A stretch of DNA of 64,000 nt from Sphingopyxis sp. (lineage in GTDB: Bacteria > Pseudomonadota > Alphaproteobacteria > Sphingomonadales > Sphingomonadaceae), in assembly GCA_013823985.1 (NCBI GenBank), contig PNNB01000055.1, positions 1-64,000 on the forward strand, read 5' to 3'. The translations under genes were made by a program, and so were the position numbers. Below the pieces are notes generated by a model, which saw only the letters and a program-made list of their open reading frames with translations, was not told the origin of the DNA and did not search any database. How positions within the stretch are numbered: position 1 is the stretch's first letter; every line of letters starts with the position of its first letter. Positions 8,828 to 17,902 of the stretch are shown here, in pieces.

Positions 8828-10944
8828 TGAGGGTCGGTGCGCTCGTCTGGACGGCAATCCTGCTTGCCCTGCTTCCTGGCCAGCCCCTCTGGTCGCAAAG
8901 TCCGATCTATGTTCCGCCGCCGGTCGACCCGGTGGAGCCCATTGTCATGGAGCCAGATATCGATCCCGGCTTGCCCCTACCTGGCAATCCGCCTCCGCCA
9001 GCGACGGCGCTTCCGATGACAAATGCCGAAGCCAAAGCTGAGGCAAAGGCGATCGGTTCACAATTGCGCGAAAGCTACAAAGACATTCCACTCAAGCCCG
9101 GGGCGGCAGGGCAGATTCCCTTTTATCAGGAGGGTGTTCCGGCCCAAACTCGCTATTATGATGATGCCGACGCCTTGTCGGGAGATGGCGTCGTCGCCAG
9201 CCTGTCGAATGAGGCTTACCAAACCGCCAACGACCCCAACCGCCCTGTCGTAGTGATCGCTCCTACCGACATTGCGCGCGCTGTTGCGATTGAGGATGCA
9301 CCACAGGACTATCTCGAGGGAGAAATTTTGGGGTCGGGGACGGGCAGCTGTGTGCCTTTGCCGCCCGGCGGCGGCAGCACAAATTATGCCGAATGGACGT
9401 GCAACATCGGCTCGGCGGTAATCGATCAACCGCAGTCTTGCCGGCGCAGCCTGAGTGTCGAGAAATGGAACGGGACCGCCTATCAATATCTGTGCGCCTA
9501 TGGTGGCGGATTTGACAATTGTGGCTCGCTCGCAGGCAACTTGCAGTGCCGCCGCACGCAGAGTTTTCCTATTCCGGATTTTGGCATCACCATCGACTAC
9601 TATGATTGTGCGACGCCGATCAGCGATCCCAATGTCTACCTTTATGGCACGACGATCCTACCCCCGCCACCCGGGGCGTTCGAGGTCAGCGACTCTGTCT
9701 ATCGTTGCAACAATGAAGGATTGACGGGCGCATTCAACGTCGATCCGGTCTTTGGTTTCATCAACGGCTATGAAACCGGACTCCAGTCCTGCGCGCCAAT
9801 GGCGGCAAGCCCAACCTGTACCAGATCTTCACCTTCAGCTGCGGGCGTCTCCGAGCGCACGCTCTGCAAAACGGTTGATTTCGTTGGCGACCCCTTCAGC
9901 GGCGGGTACCTGATATGCGCCGAATTTGCCGCGCCTGAAGAGATTTACCAATGCTCTTCGGCGATTGCAGGCGCGGTCGCGGAACGCAGAAGTTCGAAGT
10001 GGTTCACCGAAAGCTGGACCGAGCCGCCATGCAATATTGATCCCGCGCACTGCACCTACGCAAGCGAGCAGTGCACAGCAGGCGTCAACGAAACGCGGAT
10101 CATAAACGGCGTCGCAATCACACGCAGCTGCTGGGAATATTCCAAAACCTATCAATGCCAGTCGATCGTTGGTGGCGGCAATGACTGTATAGCGCTTGCA
10201 TCCAAACCATCCTGCGTGCTCGATCGCGAGATCTGCCTCGACGATCCTGCAGACGGCGCGTGCCAAGTCTCCGAACGGGTCTATCGCTGTCCAATTCCCG
10301 GAACAACGCCGGAGCCGGCGCAATATATCTGTGGCGACGATGTCTATTGCATCAACGGCGATTGCGAACCGATTGAACGTGAAGCGTCGACCGAATTCAA
10401 GGACGCGGTCGTTGCCTTGAATGCACTGGGCCAGGCCAATGCCGAGTTTGATGAAAATACGCTCACCCTGTTTCGTGGCACCCGCGAGACCTGCCACAAA
10501 AAGGTTTTTGGCCTGAGCAATTGCTGCTCAGGCAAAGGTGTTCCGTTGCTCACGCCGTTTCTGTGCAACGCGGCCGAACGCCAACTCGACGAGAAGGACG
10601 ACAAGGGTCTCTGCCACAAAGTTGGCACCTATTGTTCCGACCGGGTGCTCGGCATCTGCGTAACCCGCAAGGATGCCTATTGCTGCTTCCAGTCCAAGAT
10701 CAGCCGGATCTTGCAGGAACAGGGGCGGCCGCAAATTGGGAAGCCGTGGGGGGCGCCCAAGACCGAAAGCTGTCAAGGCTTCACCATCTATGAGTTTCAG
10801 CAACTCGATCTATCGGTCATGGACTTCAGCGAAGTCTATGCCGAGTTTCAGGATGCAGCGCGGCTCCCGGACGAAGCCGCAGCCCTGTCAGACATCCAGG
10901 CCAAGATCGAAGCCTATTACGCCAATCATGGGGGCAGGAATTGA
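8827..10944 (+). CDS. traN: TraN, cysteine-rich outer-membrane mating-pair stabilisation protein
   Basis: A 705-residue exported protein, longer than F TraN (about 600). The N-terminal signal is followed by a Pro-rich segment and a central region of many regularly spaced cysteines (for example CSSAIAG, CNIDPAHCTYASEQC, CINGDC), which would need disulfide bonding. TraN binds recipient outer-membrane partners and fixes mating pairs, and its central part is usually the variable recognition domain. The conserved C-terminal part (CSGKGVPLL, GKPWGAPKTESCQGFT) matches TraN. The start is ATG 8827. Confidence 0.92.
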   Translation: MRVGALVWTAILLALLPGQPLWSQSPIYVPPPVDPVEPIVMEPDIDPGLPLPGNPPPPATALPMTNAEAKAEAKAIGSQLRESYKDIPLKPGAAGQIPFYQEGVPAQTRYYDDADALSGDGVVASLSNEAYQTANDPNRPVVVIAPTDIARAVAIEDAPQDYLEGEILGSGTGSCVPLPPGGGSTNYAEWTCNIGSAVIDQPQSCRRSLSVEKWNGTAYQYLCAYGGGFDNCGSLAGNLQCRRTQSFPIPDFGITIDYYDCATPISDPNVYLYGTTILPPPPGAFEVSDSVYRCNNEGLTGAFNVDPVFGFINGYETGLQSCAPMAASPTCTRSSPSAAGVSERTLCKTVDFVGDPFSGGYLICAEFAAPEEIYQCSSAIAGAVAERRSSKWFTESWTEPPCNIDPAHCTYASEQCTAGVNETRIINGVAITRSCWEYSKTYQCQSIVGGGNDCIALASKPSCVLDREICLDDPADGACQVSERVYRCPIPGTTPEPAQYICGDDVYCINGDCEPIEREASTEFKDAVVALNALGQANAEFDENTLTLFRGTRETCHKKVFGLSNCCSGKGVPLLTPFLCNAAERQLDEKDDKGLCHKVGTYCSDRVLGICVTRKDAYCCFQSKISRILQEQGRPQIGKPWGAPKTESCQGFTIYEFQQLDLSVMDFSEVYAEFQDAARLPDEAAALSDIQAKIEAYYANHGGRN

Positions 10945-10946
10945 GC

Positions 10947-11327
10947 GTGGCAGACAGGAACATCATCCCTTTGGGTCGTCACGGTCTGGTCACCGACATG
11001 TCGGTGACCGAGTTTCTTGTGGGCATGGCCCTGTGTCGTTGTGGCCCTTCTTCCTCGACCGTGATCGCGCGCGAAGTGTCCGGATGGCTCGATTGCAAAC
11101 TTCGGGTCGCTGAACTGCGGCCGACATTGACCTCGGTCACGGCGCGTGGCTGGGTTCTCGCCGATGCGGGCGTCTACGCCATTGCCGATCCCGGCAGCGA
11201 GGCGGTGAAGGGTGTGTATGCCGCCGTAATCCGGCTGCTCGACCGCGGACAGCGCTTCCTCGATGTCGGGGTGTTCATGTCGATCATGAAGGATTTTGAA
11301 AGGAGCCTTGATCATGAAGTTGGGTGA
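10947..11327 (+). CDS. Small winged-helix-like protein inside the transfer operon
   Basis: About 126 residues. The start is uncertain: GTG 10947, 7 bases after a GGGGGCAGG box, or TTG 10941 overlapping the traN stop. There is no signal peptide or membrane helix. The helix pattern with a Y.I.DPG turn (TLTSVTARGWVLADAGVYAIADPG) resembles a PadR/MarR-type winged helix, which would be unusual between traN and traF. It overlaps traF by 14 bases. The role may be regulation of the operon; the fold assignment is weak. Confidence 0.6.
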   Translation: MADRNIIPLGRHGLVTDMSVTEFLVGMALCRCGPSSSTVIAREVSGWLDCKLRVAELRPTLTSVTARGWVLADAGVYAIADPGSEAVKGVYAAVIRLLDRGQRFLDVGVFMSIMKDFERSLDHEVG

Positions 11328-12123
11328 ACTGTGCACGACAGCCGTGATTGTTGCCTTGCTGGTCTCGAGCCCGATTGCTGCAAGCGTCGAAGATGGTGTG
11401 GAGGTCAGGCACCAGGAAGATGCCCTCTACTGCGCTGAGCGCAAGCTCGGAACCTGGTTCTATTGCGAAAAACCGAAGCTTCAAACCAAGCCGTCGCAGA
11501 CCCCCCCAATGGTCTCCGCCAAAGCGCGGCTCGCGGCGATCACTGCCCAGCTCGAAGAGATGAAGGCGGCAGCGATTCTCGATCCTTCGCCGGAAAATGT
11601 CACCGCCTATGTCCGTTTCCAGCGCGAACAACTTGATCGATCGTCGCTCTTTGCAGACGTCTGGCAGCGCGCGTTGTGGCAAGATCCTGGCCTCGACTAT
11701 ACACTCCAGCGTCCCGTCTCGACGCTCGGCAAAAGGGCGTGGCTCGACCAACGCAAGGTCGATCGCGATATCATCCTGTCGCAATTGTCACAGCGCTACG
11801 GCGTCTTCTATTTCTACTCTTCGTCGTGCGGCGCCTGCGACATTTTCTCGCCGATCCTGAAGGCCGTCAGCGACAAATATGGACTGTCGGTGCTCGCTGT
11901 GTCGATGGACGGCGGCCCATCTGCGGTCTTTCCCAACTATATGGTCGACTCCGGCCAGTATGAGCGGCTCGGGCTCGGCGATCAACGCCAGGTCCCGGCG
12001 CTCGTTTTGTTCGACAGTGTGACCAAGCAACCCATGCCCATCGGCTACGGCATCCTGTCGCAGGACGAAATCATCGATCGCGTGTTCCAATTGACGCAAG
12101 TCGAGGCCGGAGGAGATTATTGA
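11314..12123 (+). CDS. traF: TraF, thioredoxin-fold conjugation protein with an active CGAC site
   Basis: A 269-residue exported protein; ATG 11314 follows AGGAG at 11301-11305. After the signal peptide (VALLVSSPIAAS) comes a helical region and a thioredoxin domain with YSSSCGACDIF (Cys172, Cys175) and a cis-proline (QVPALVLF). F plasmid TraF has the same fold but lacks the CXXC pair, so here the protein may itself catalyse disulfide exchange. Together with the DsbC-like protein it would serve TraN, TraU and TraH. It overlaps the traH start. Confidence 0.9.
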   Translation: MKLGELCTTAVIVALLVSSPIAASVEDGVEVRHQEDALYCAERKLGTWFYCEKPKLQTKPSQTPPMVSAKARLAAITAQLEEMKAAAILDPSPENVTAYVRFQREQLDRSSLFADVWQRALWQDPGLDYTLQRPVSTLGKRAWLDQRKVDRDIILSQLSQRYGVFYFYSSSCGACDIFSPILKAVSDKYGLSVLAVSMDGGPSAVFPNYMVDSGQYERLGLGDQRQVPALVLFDSVTKQPMPIGYGILSQDEIIDRVFQLTQVEAGGDY

Positions 12124-13601
12124 TGTCTGACACCTGCAAGAGCCGTCGCCGGCTCAGAATTGCAAGCTGCGCCAAGCACATGGGTGCGAGCCTTGTTGCC
12201 TTGTCTGTGATGGTGGCATCACCAACGCCTGCTCTCGCCAGCGTCGATGGCGAGATGCAGTCCTTCATGAGCGATATGGGTGTGCAAGCGAATGCCACCG
12301 GACCGATCGCCTATCAGGGACAGGCCGCGGGCTATTATTCGCTCGGCAATGTCTGGTCCCGCTTTCCGCAAAAAAATGTGCAACCTTTCAACCTGCAATT
12401 ACCACGCGCCCGTGCAGGTTGCGGTGGCATCGACCTGTTCGCGGGCAGTTTCTCCTTCATCAACACGGCCGAATTGGTGGCGATGCTCAAGGCAACCGCC
12501 AATAACGCGCTCGGTTTTGCCTTCAAACTGGCGATCGACACCATCTCGCCAGAGATCGGCAAGGTGATGGATGAGCTGGCACAGAAGGTTCAACAGATGA
12601 ACCAGATGAACATTTCGAGCTGCGAGTCTGCCCAAACGCTCGTGAATGGCATCTGGAAAGGCGAGGCTGCGAGCAGCATCGTCTGCGAAATGATCGCCAA
12701 CAGCCAAGGGGCGGCAAGCGATTGGGCCAAAGCCCGCCAGAATTGCAACAATGGCGGGCAACGCGAGTCCATAAAGTCGGCCAACAATGACCCCGCGATG
12801 GAAGACCAGCCATCGATGAAAGCCAATTACACCTGGAAGGCGCTTCAAGGAAAATATGGGGCGTTCGACGACGAGTTTAAAGAGTTTCTGATGACCATGG
12901 TCGGTACCGTCATTTATGTGCCAGCCGAAACCGACGGAGCCAGACCGCAAATCCGTTATATCGGCCCCGCAGACGCCTCCCTTATTAGCGCCATGCTCGA
13001 TGGAACCAGCGCGGTTGGCTACAAGCGCTGGAAATGCGATGGCGGGAACGATCTTTCGGGCCGCTCCACCTGCCTCAATCCGACCCAGATCGATCTGGTC
13101 ATTTCAAACGGAGCGGCGATCAAGCCGCGTGTGCGTGCGCTCATCACCAGCATGGCCAACAAGGCACGCAATCCCAATCTCGCACTCACAACGCCGGAAC
13201 TGCAGCTGCTCGGGATGGCGAGCATTCCCGTCTATAAGATGATCACGGTGAGTGCTGCTGCCGAGTTCGGGCTCTCCAACCAGCAGATCAACGACTTGTC
13301 AGAAATTGTCGCGGTTGACTTGGTCGGAACCATGGCGAGCCGGTTCATCGAGATCACTCTGAATGCCAAGTCCGATTTTCAGGGAGCAGACCAGGAATCC
13401 TTGAGTGACTGGCGCGAGCAGTTGCAGGCTGCACAGCGCAATCTGCAAGGGATATCGGCGAAGACCGCGGACCGTTTCGACCAGACGTTCCAGCTGATTC
13501 AGCGGACCCAGATGCTGGAGAAGACGCTCCGCACGCAGATGACACCGCAAATGACGGCATCTTTGCGCTTTTCGAAATCGCTCAGTTCGCAAATGCAATG
13601 A
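12123..13601 (+). CDS. traH: TraH, pilus assembly protein
   Basis: A 492-residue exported protein. The start is ATG 12123 behind AGGAGAT (12111-12117). The signal peptide ends at PALAS. The hallmark GCGGIDLFAGSFSFINTAELV segment and the following QQMNQMNISSCESAQ are typical of TraH, an outer-membrane-associated partner of TraF and TraW. The C-terminal third is helical and probably coiled coil. Ten bases separate it from traG. Confidence 0.94.
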   Translation: MSDTCKSRRRLRIASCAKHMGASLVALSVMVASPTPALASVDGEMQSFMSDMGVQANATGPIAYQGQAAGYYSLGNVWSRFPQKNVQPFNLQLPRARAGCGGIDLFAGSFSFINTAELVAMLKATANNALGFAFKLAIDTISPEIGKVMDELAQKVQQMNQMNISSCESAQTLVNGIWKGEAASSIVCEMIANSQGAASDWAKARQNCNNGGQRESIKSANNDPAMEDQPSMKANYTWKALQGKYGAFDDEFKEFLMTMVGTVIYVPAETDGARPQIRYIGPADASLISAMLDGTSAVGYKRWKCDGGNDLSGRSTCLNPTQIDLVISNGAAIKPRVRALITSMANKARNPNLALTTPELQLLGMASIPVYKMITVSAAAEFGLSNQQINDLSEIVAVDLVGTMASRFIEITLNAKSDFQGADQESLSDWREQLQAAQRNLQGISAKTADRFDQTFQLIQRTQMLEKTLRTQMTPQMTASLRFSKSLSSQMQ

Positions 13602-13610
13602 GGCAGCGTC

Positions 13611-16600
13611 ATGCTTGAGGTGTTCACGGTCGGCGGGGGTGACTACCTCGTCAATACGTTCAATGCTGTTTCAGCATGGACCGGCTCGGGCGGTTTCAAG
13701 TCTCTGATCCGTGTTGTTATGGTGATGGGGCTGATTTTTGCGCTCACTGTCACCGCATTCAATCTCGACTGGCGGGCCTGGTTCCGATGGTTCCTTCAGG
13801 CAACGCTGATTTACAGCTGCCTGATGGTGCCAACCGTGGACATCAAGGTCAACGACCGTATCAATCCAGGTCTTGCCCCAGCAACGGTTGCAGATGTCCC
13901 GTTGGGGCTTGGTATGATGGCGTCGTTCACGAGCCAGGTCAGCGACTATTTCACGCGCCAGGCAGAGACAGTGTTCGTGATGCCCAATTCGCTGCAATAT
14001 TCGAATGGCGGCATCGTCTATGGCGCGCGGCTTTGGGACAAAGTGCGCAGTTTCGAGATCAAAGATCCGGTGTTCAGGGCCAATCTCGATGCGCATTTCA
14101 AGCAATGCGTGTTCTACGACATCCTCTATGGCAATATAAGCATGCGGACGCTCAGCGAGTCCACCGACATGTGGGTGGAGATCGGCAACAATCCCGCCGT
14201 CAACCGCGCCCAGAAATATATGCGCGAGACGGGCGGTACTGTCGACATCGAGTATGTGACGTGCCGCGACGCCTATGCCGCCCTCACGCAAAGCTGGAAC
14301 ACCTATCTGACCGCCAATGTCCCCAAATTTGCGCGAACCTTTTATCCCAAGCTGACCGAGGCGGCCGCGAACGCGCGGTTGGCCAACGATGTCCCTGTGG
14401 TGAGCCAGTTGCTGCATGGAACCGCCAAGACTGCTCCAGAGGTCTTGCGACAGAAGTCGCTGGTTGACGCCTTTGCAGCCGCCCAGCTCGATTTCGGCAA
14501 TGACGAGGCGGATGGCTTTGCGCTTGAGCGTGCCGACACACAGGCCCGCAATTCCATGACCTCGGTGGCGCAGCAGGCCATGGTGTGGGTCCCGGTGCTG
14601 AACATTGTGTTGACCCTCGTCTTCTATGCGATGTTCCCGGTCATATTTCCTCTATTTCTCTTCCCGCGCACCGGCATTCCGGCTCTTAAGGGCTATCTTG
14701 CAGGCTTCTTCTATCTGGCGGCCTGGGGCCCGCTCTATGTTTTGCTCCACATGTTCATCATGGACAGGATCGCAAACGAAATGGCGGCCGCTGCCCCTGG
14801 CGGCATTTCGCTCGCAGGATGGGGTGGGATCCAGGCGGTCAATCAGGACACTGCAACGCTTGCTGGATTCCTGATCATGTCGGTCCCGGCGCTCGCGGCC
14901 ATGCTCGCGCGCGGGGCGATGGCAGCATCCAACAGCGCGGCAGGGTTTCTCCAGTCGGTCCAGAGTGGCGGCGAGGCTGCAGCGCTCGAACGCACAACAG
15001 GCAATTATGCTTATGGCGATGTCAGCTTCTCGAACTTCAACGGCAACAACCGGCAGGCCAATCAATGGACCGAAGCCGGCAATTATTTTGCGGGCGCCGC
15101 GCGCAGTTCGTTCAGAGGAAATGACGGCGTGACCTATTCCGAATATGGCAATGGCCGCACCGTCATCGACTCCTCAGGTGGCATATCGCAGCTTCCGTTC
15201 AAGCCAATGATGACGGCTGGCTATGCCAGCGACCTGCGGATGCAGGGCCAGAACTATCTCAACGAGGCCGACCGCATCGAGAATGGCACTTCGACCACCT
15301 GGTCAACCTCCAAATCCGCGTTCAGCTCGGCTGTCACGACAAATTCGAGCGTGACCGGCGATCGAAGCGAAAGTGGCAAGCAATCGAGCTTCACCAAGGA
15401 TCGCAGGGAGCATCGTGGGACCGAAGGATCGGTCGGCGTTTCGGAACGGACATCGACCAATAATGGGCTGCGGATTTCCCAAGGGAACAACCTGAGCAGC
15501 ACTTTCTCTGCAACCGACACAACGGGCTTAAGCGGTAGCGCATCAGCGAGTGCAAAGATTGGTACGCCACTTGGAGGAATTGTTGGCTCGGAGGCGAATG
15601 TCGGCATCTCCGGTTCTGTGTTCGCCCGGCGTGAAAACACTGATGTGTCGTCGCGAACCAACAGCCGAGGTCTTGAAACATTCACCACCCGCGCAACCGA
15701 CAATTCGGAAGACAATAGCGGTCGTTTCTCACTTGGCACCACGGATTCATCGACCTCATCTTCCGGCAGTTTCACACGGAATTCCAGCTACAGCGATAAG
15801 AGTCGCAGCGAGAGTTCGGCCACCGGCACCGAGAGCCGCACAAGTGAAGCGGATGAACGACGCGTCGCGGCTTCCCGTTACCGCGAAATCGGGAACCGGT
15901 TGGTCGCGGAAGCAAGCTACGCCCAAAGCAACGGATTCCAGATGTCCTCGGACCTCTCCAATCTGGTACAGGACCGCTATGAGGAGTTGCGGCGCCAGCA
16001 GCCCGAACTGCACCTTCCCGACCTCGCCAATCCAAATCTCAGCCTGACCGAGATGCAGCGGCGTGATCAGGGCGTTACTGCCGTCATGGCTGACCTCTTG
16101 TCTGATTTGCGATCGCGAAAGCTTTCAGAACTAGGCGATGTCGCAGGTATTGGTATTATCGGTACGTTGGGCTCTAACGCTGACCTCGGTATGCCGTCCG
16201 CGTCAGGCATTAGGTCAATTGCAGTGGACGAGCCCGGATCGGCTGCGTCACTGCCAGATGCTCCCGAGAGTAATGTCGATGGCCGGCCCTATGCGCGCGA
16301 ACTTGGCATTGGACTTAAGCGAGGAACCAATATCAAGAGCATTGATGGCGATATGATCCCGGCAATGGCGGCGGTTGCGTCCGAAGCGCAGCGGCTAGGT
16401 CTTCCCAAGCCAGTTATCACGTCGGGCAACGATAGTACGCATACAAATGGCTCAGCTCATTACGACGATCGCGGGCTCGATTTTCGAGGCAAGACCATAA
16501 CTGTTGAGCAGGGAAGGCAATGGGCTGACGGTGTTTCAGATACTCTCGGGAAGGGCTATGGCGTGCAGTTCGAGGTTTTCCCGAACGAGCCCGATCGCAA

Positions 16601-16631
16601 TCACCTCCATGTCAGTAGGCGCAAAAACTAA
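13611..16631 (+). CDS. traG: TraG with a C-terminal M15-like peptidase domain
   Basis: A 1006-residue inner-membrane/periplasmic protein. The N-terminal part has several transmembrane helices (residues 25-75 and about 325-450) as in F TraG, which acts in pilus assembly and mating stabilisation. A long Ser/Thr-rich low-complexity region spans about residues 560-770. The last ~90 residues differ from F TraG: residues 944-957 contain His950 six residues before Asp957, and the tail has HLHV (His998, His1000), the pattern of M15/hedgehog-type zinc peptidases. Convergent overlap of 4 bases with the next gene. Confidence 0.9.
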   Translation: MLEVFTVGGGDYLVNTFNAVSAWTGSGGFKSLIRVVMVMGLIFALTVTAFNLDWRAWFRWFLQATLIYSCLMVPTVDIKVNDRINPGLAPATVADVPLGLGMMASFTSQVSDYFTRQAETVFVMPNSLQYSNGGIVYGARLWDKVRSFEIKDPVFRANLDAHFKQCVFYDILYGNISMRTLSESTDMWVEIGNNPAVNRAQKYMRETGGTVDIEYVTCRDAYAALTQSWNTYLTANVPKFARTFYPKLTEAAANARLANDVPVVSQLLHGTAKTAPEVLRQKSLVDAFAAAQLDFGNDEADGFALERADTQARNSMTSVAQQAMVWVPVLNIVLTLVFYAMFPVIFPLFLFPRTGIPALKGYLAGFFYLAAWGPLYVLLHMFIMDRIANEMAAAAPGGISLAGWGGIQAVNQDTATLAGFLIMSVPALAAMLARGAMAASNSAAGFLQSVQSGGEAAALERTTGNYAYGDVSFSNFNGNNRQANQWTEAGNYFAGAARSSFRGNDGVTYSEYGNGRTVIDSSGGISQLPFKPMMTAGYASDLRMQGQNYLNEADRIENGTSTTWSTSKSAFSSAVTTNSSVTGDRSESGKQSSFTKDRREHRGTEGSVGVSERTSTNNGLRISQGNNLSSTFSATDTTGLSGSASASAKIGTPLGGIVGSEANVGISGSVFARRENTDVSSRTNSRGLETFTTRATDNSEDNSGRFSLGTTDSSTSSSGSFTRNSSYSDKSRSESSATGTESRTSEADERRVAASRYREIGNRLVAEASYAQSNGFQMSSDLSNLVQDRYEELRRQQPELHLPDLANPNLSLTEMQRRDQGVTAVMADLLSDLRSRKLSELGDVAGIGIIGTLGSNADLGMPSASGIRSIAVDEPGSAASLPDAPESNVDGRPYARELGIGLKRGTNIKSIDGDMIPAMAAVASEAQRLGLPKPVITSGNDSTHTNGSAHYDDRGLDFRGKTITVEQGRQWADGVSDTLGKGYGVQFEVFPNEPDRNHLHVSRRKN

Positions 16632-16843
16632 ATCGTGAGAAAGAGATAGGCTAGCAAGACAAACAATACTGCCACGACCGCTGTGCCCAAATAGGGGATG
16701 TGAGGTTGGTTAGTGTGCCCCCCAGCTAAATCTGTCTGAACGTAGGCAGGATCGGTGATATCGCGGGTAAGTGGATCTGCAGACTCAAGAGGCAGGATGC
16801 CGTCTTTACCGATTCCGATATACATTGATGGATCGTGTTTCAT
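16628..16843 (-). CDS. Small tail-anchored membrane protein
   Basis: A 71-residue protein on the opposite strand, convergent with traG (stops overlap by 4 bases). The N-terminal 45 residues are polar (MKHDPSMYIGIGKDG...) and the last ~20 form one hydrophobic helix (GTAVVAVLFVLLAYLFLTI). It is not recognised. A small membrane protein next to traG could act in surface or entry exclusion, but that is only positional inference. Confidence 0.5.
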   Translation of the reverse strand: MKHDPSMYIGIGKDGILPLESADPLTRDITDPAYVQTDLAGGHTNQPHIPYLGTAVVAVLFVLLAYLFLTI

Positions 16844-17109
16844 TGACCATGCTCGCTTGCTTCTGAATGCTATTCCTCCTCACTTTCCGAGTCAATTCTC
16901 TACTATCTTTCATCACCGCAAGGTGTTCCGAACCTGCGCGACATTGACACTCCGACGCCGACTGCCGATTAAACCATGTGCATTACGGGAAATCTCGAGT
17001 GGGATCTAAAGCGGGAGTTTACCTGGTTACCAGAATGCATAGCTGAACTTAGCAAATATCAAATATCATAAACTAGACATTGGTTTGGGAATGTGCCAAA
17101 ACACTAAGC
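16844..17109. other. Intergenic region before the AbiE module
   Basis: No convincing gene. It is more AT-rich than the flanks. A tandem 7-bp repeat (AAATATC at 17054-17060 and 17061-17067) lies about 45-55 bases before the AbiEi start and may belong to its promoter/operator, since AbiEi antitoxins repress their own promoter. Confidence 0.4.
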
Positions 17110-17898
17110 ATGGCTACGCGTTCCGATAGCAAATTAAACCGACTCCAGCAGGAACTTCCCGAGGGCCTTCTGGTCGATGCTGGCTGGCTGGAAGCCCACG
17201 GCTATTCATCGGCACTCCGTAGCCAGTATGTTCGTGCCGGATGGCTCGATAACCCGGCGCGGCGCGTTTATCGCCGTTCGCGAACGCCGCTGACATGGCA
17301 ACAGGCCGTCATATCTCTCCAGACCTTGCTGAATTTACCGCTCGCCGTTGGCGGGCGCACCGCGCTCGAACAACTGGGTTATGCGCATTACCTCTCGGCG
17401 GAGCTGCAGGAGGTCCATCTTTACGGGCCGAAGCGAGCGCCGACATGGTTGGTCGATCTGCCGCTCGACGTGAAATTCCAGTGGCATAACAGCATACGGC
17501 TGTTTCCGAGCGATGCCGATGCACCGCCAGAGCCAAGTCCCGTCATGTTAAGCGCCGCAGGGATGCACTTGCCGATCCGATATTCGAGCAAGGAACGGGC
17601 CGTGCTGGAATTGCTCGACGAGTTGCCCGAGCGCGAAAGTTTCCACCAGGTCGATGCCCTGATGGAAGGGCTGAGCGACCTCAGCCCGCGCCGCCTGCAA
17701 ACCCTGTTGGGAGCGTGCGCCAGCGTGAAAGTGAAGCGGCTATTCCTGTTCTTTGCCGACCGCCACCGCCATGCTTGGCGATCCCGGCTCGACGTGTCCC
17801 GCGTTGATCTCGGATCGGGCAAGCGCGTCCTCGTTAAAGGCGGCAGGCTCGACCCCACTTACCATATAACCGTGCCTTCCGATCTGGGAGGCAAGTGA
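17110..17898 (+). CDS. AbiEi-type antitoxin / transcriptional regulator (type IV toxin-antitoxin)
   Basis: A 262-residue protein, start ATG 17110. The N-terminal winged-helix segment (LVDAGWLEAHGYSSALRSQY followed by PARRVYRR) and the C-terminal domain match the AbiEi family, which binds DNA to repress its own operon and blocks the AbiEii toxin without direct binding. AbiEii follows 4 bases after its stop. It would stabilise the element and may abort phage infection. Confidence 0.85.
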   Translation: MATRSDSKLNRLQQELPEGLLVDAGWLEAHGYSSALRSQYVRAGWLDNPARRVYRRSRTPLTWQQAVISLQTLLNLPLAVGGRTALEQLGYAHYLSAELQEVHLYGPKRAPTWLVDLPLDVKFQWHNSIRLFPSDADAPPEPSPVMLSAAGMHLPIRYSSKERAVLELLDELPERESFHQVDALMEGLSDLSPRRLQTLLGACASVKVKRLFLFFADRHRHAWRSRLDVSRVDLGSGKRVLVKGGRLDPTYHITVPSDLGGK

Positions 17899-17902
17899 AT
17901 TT

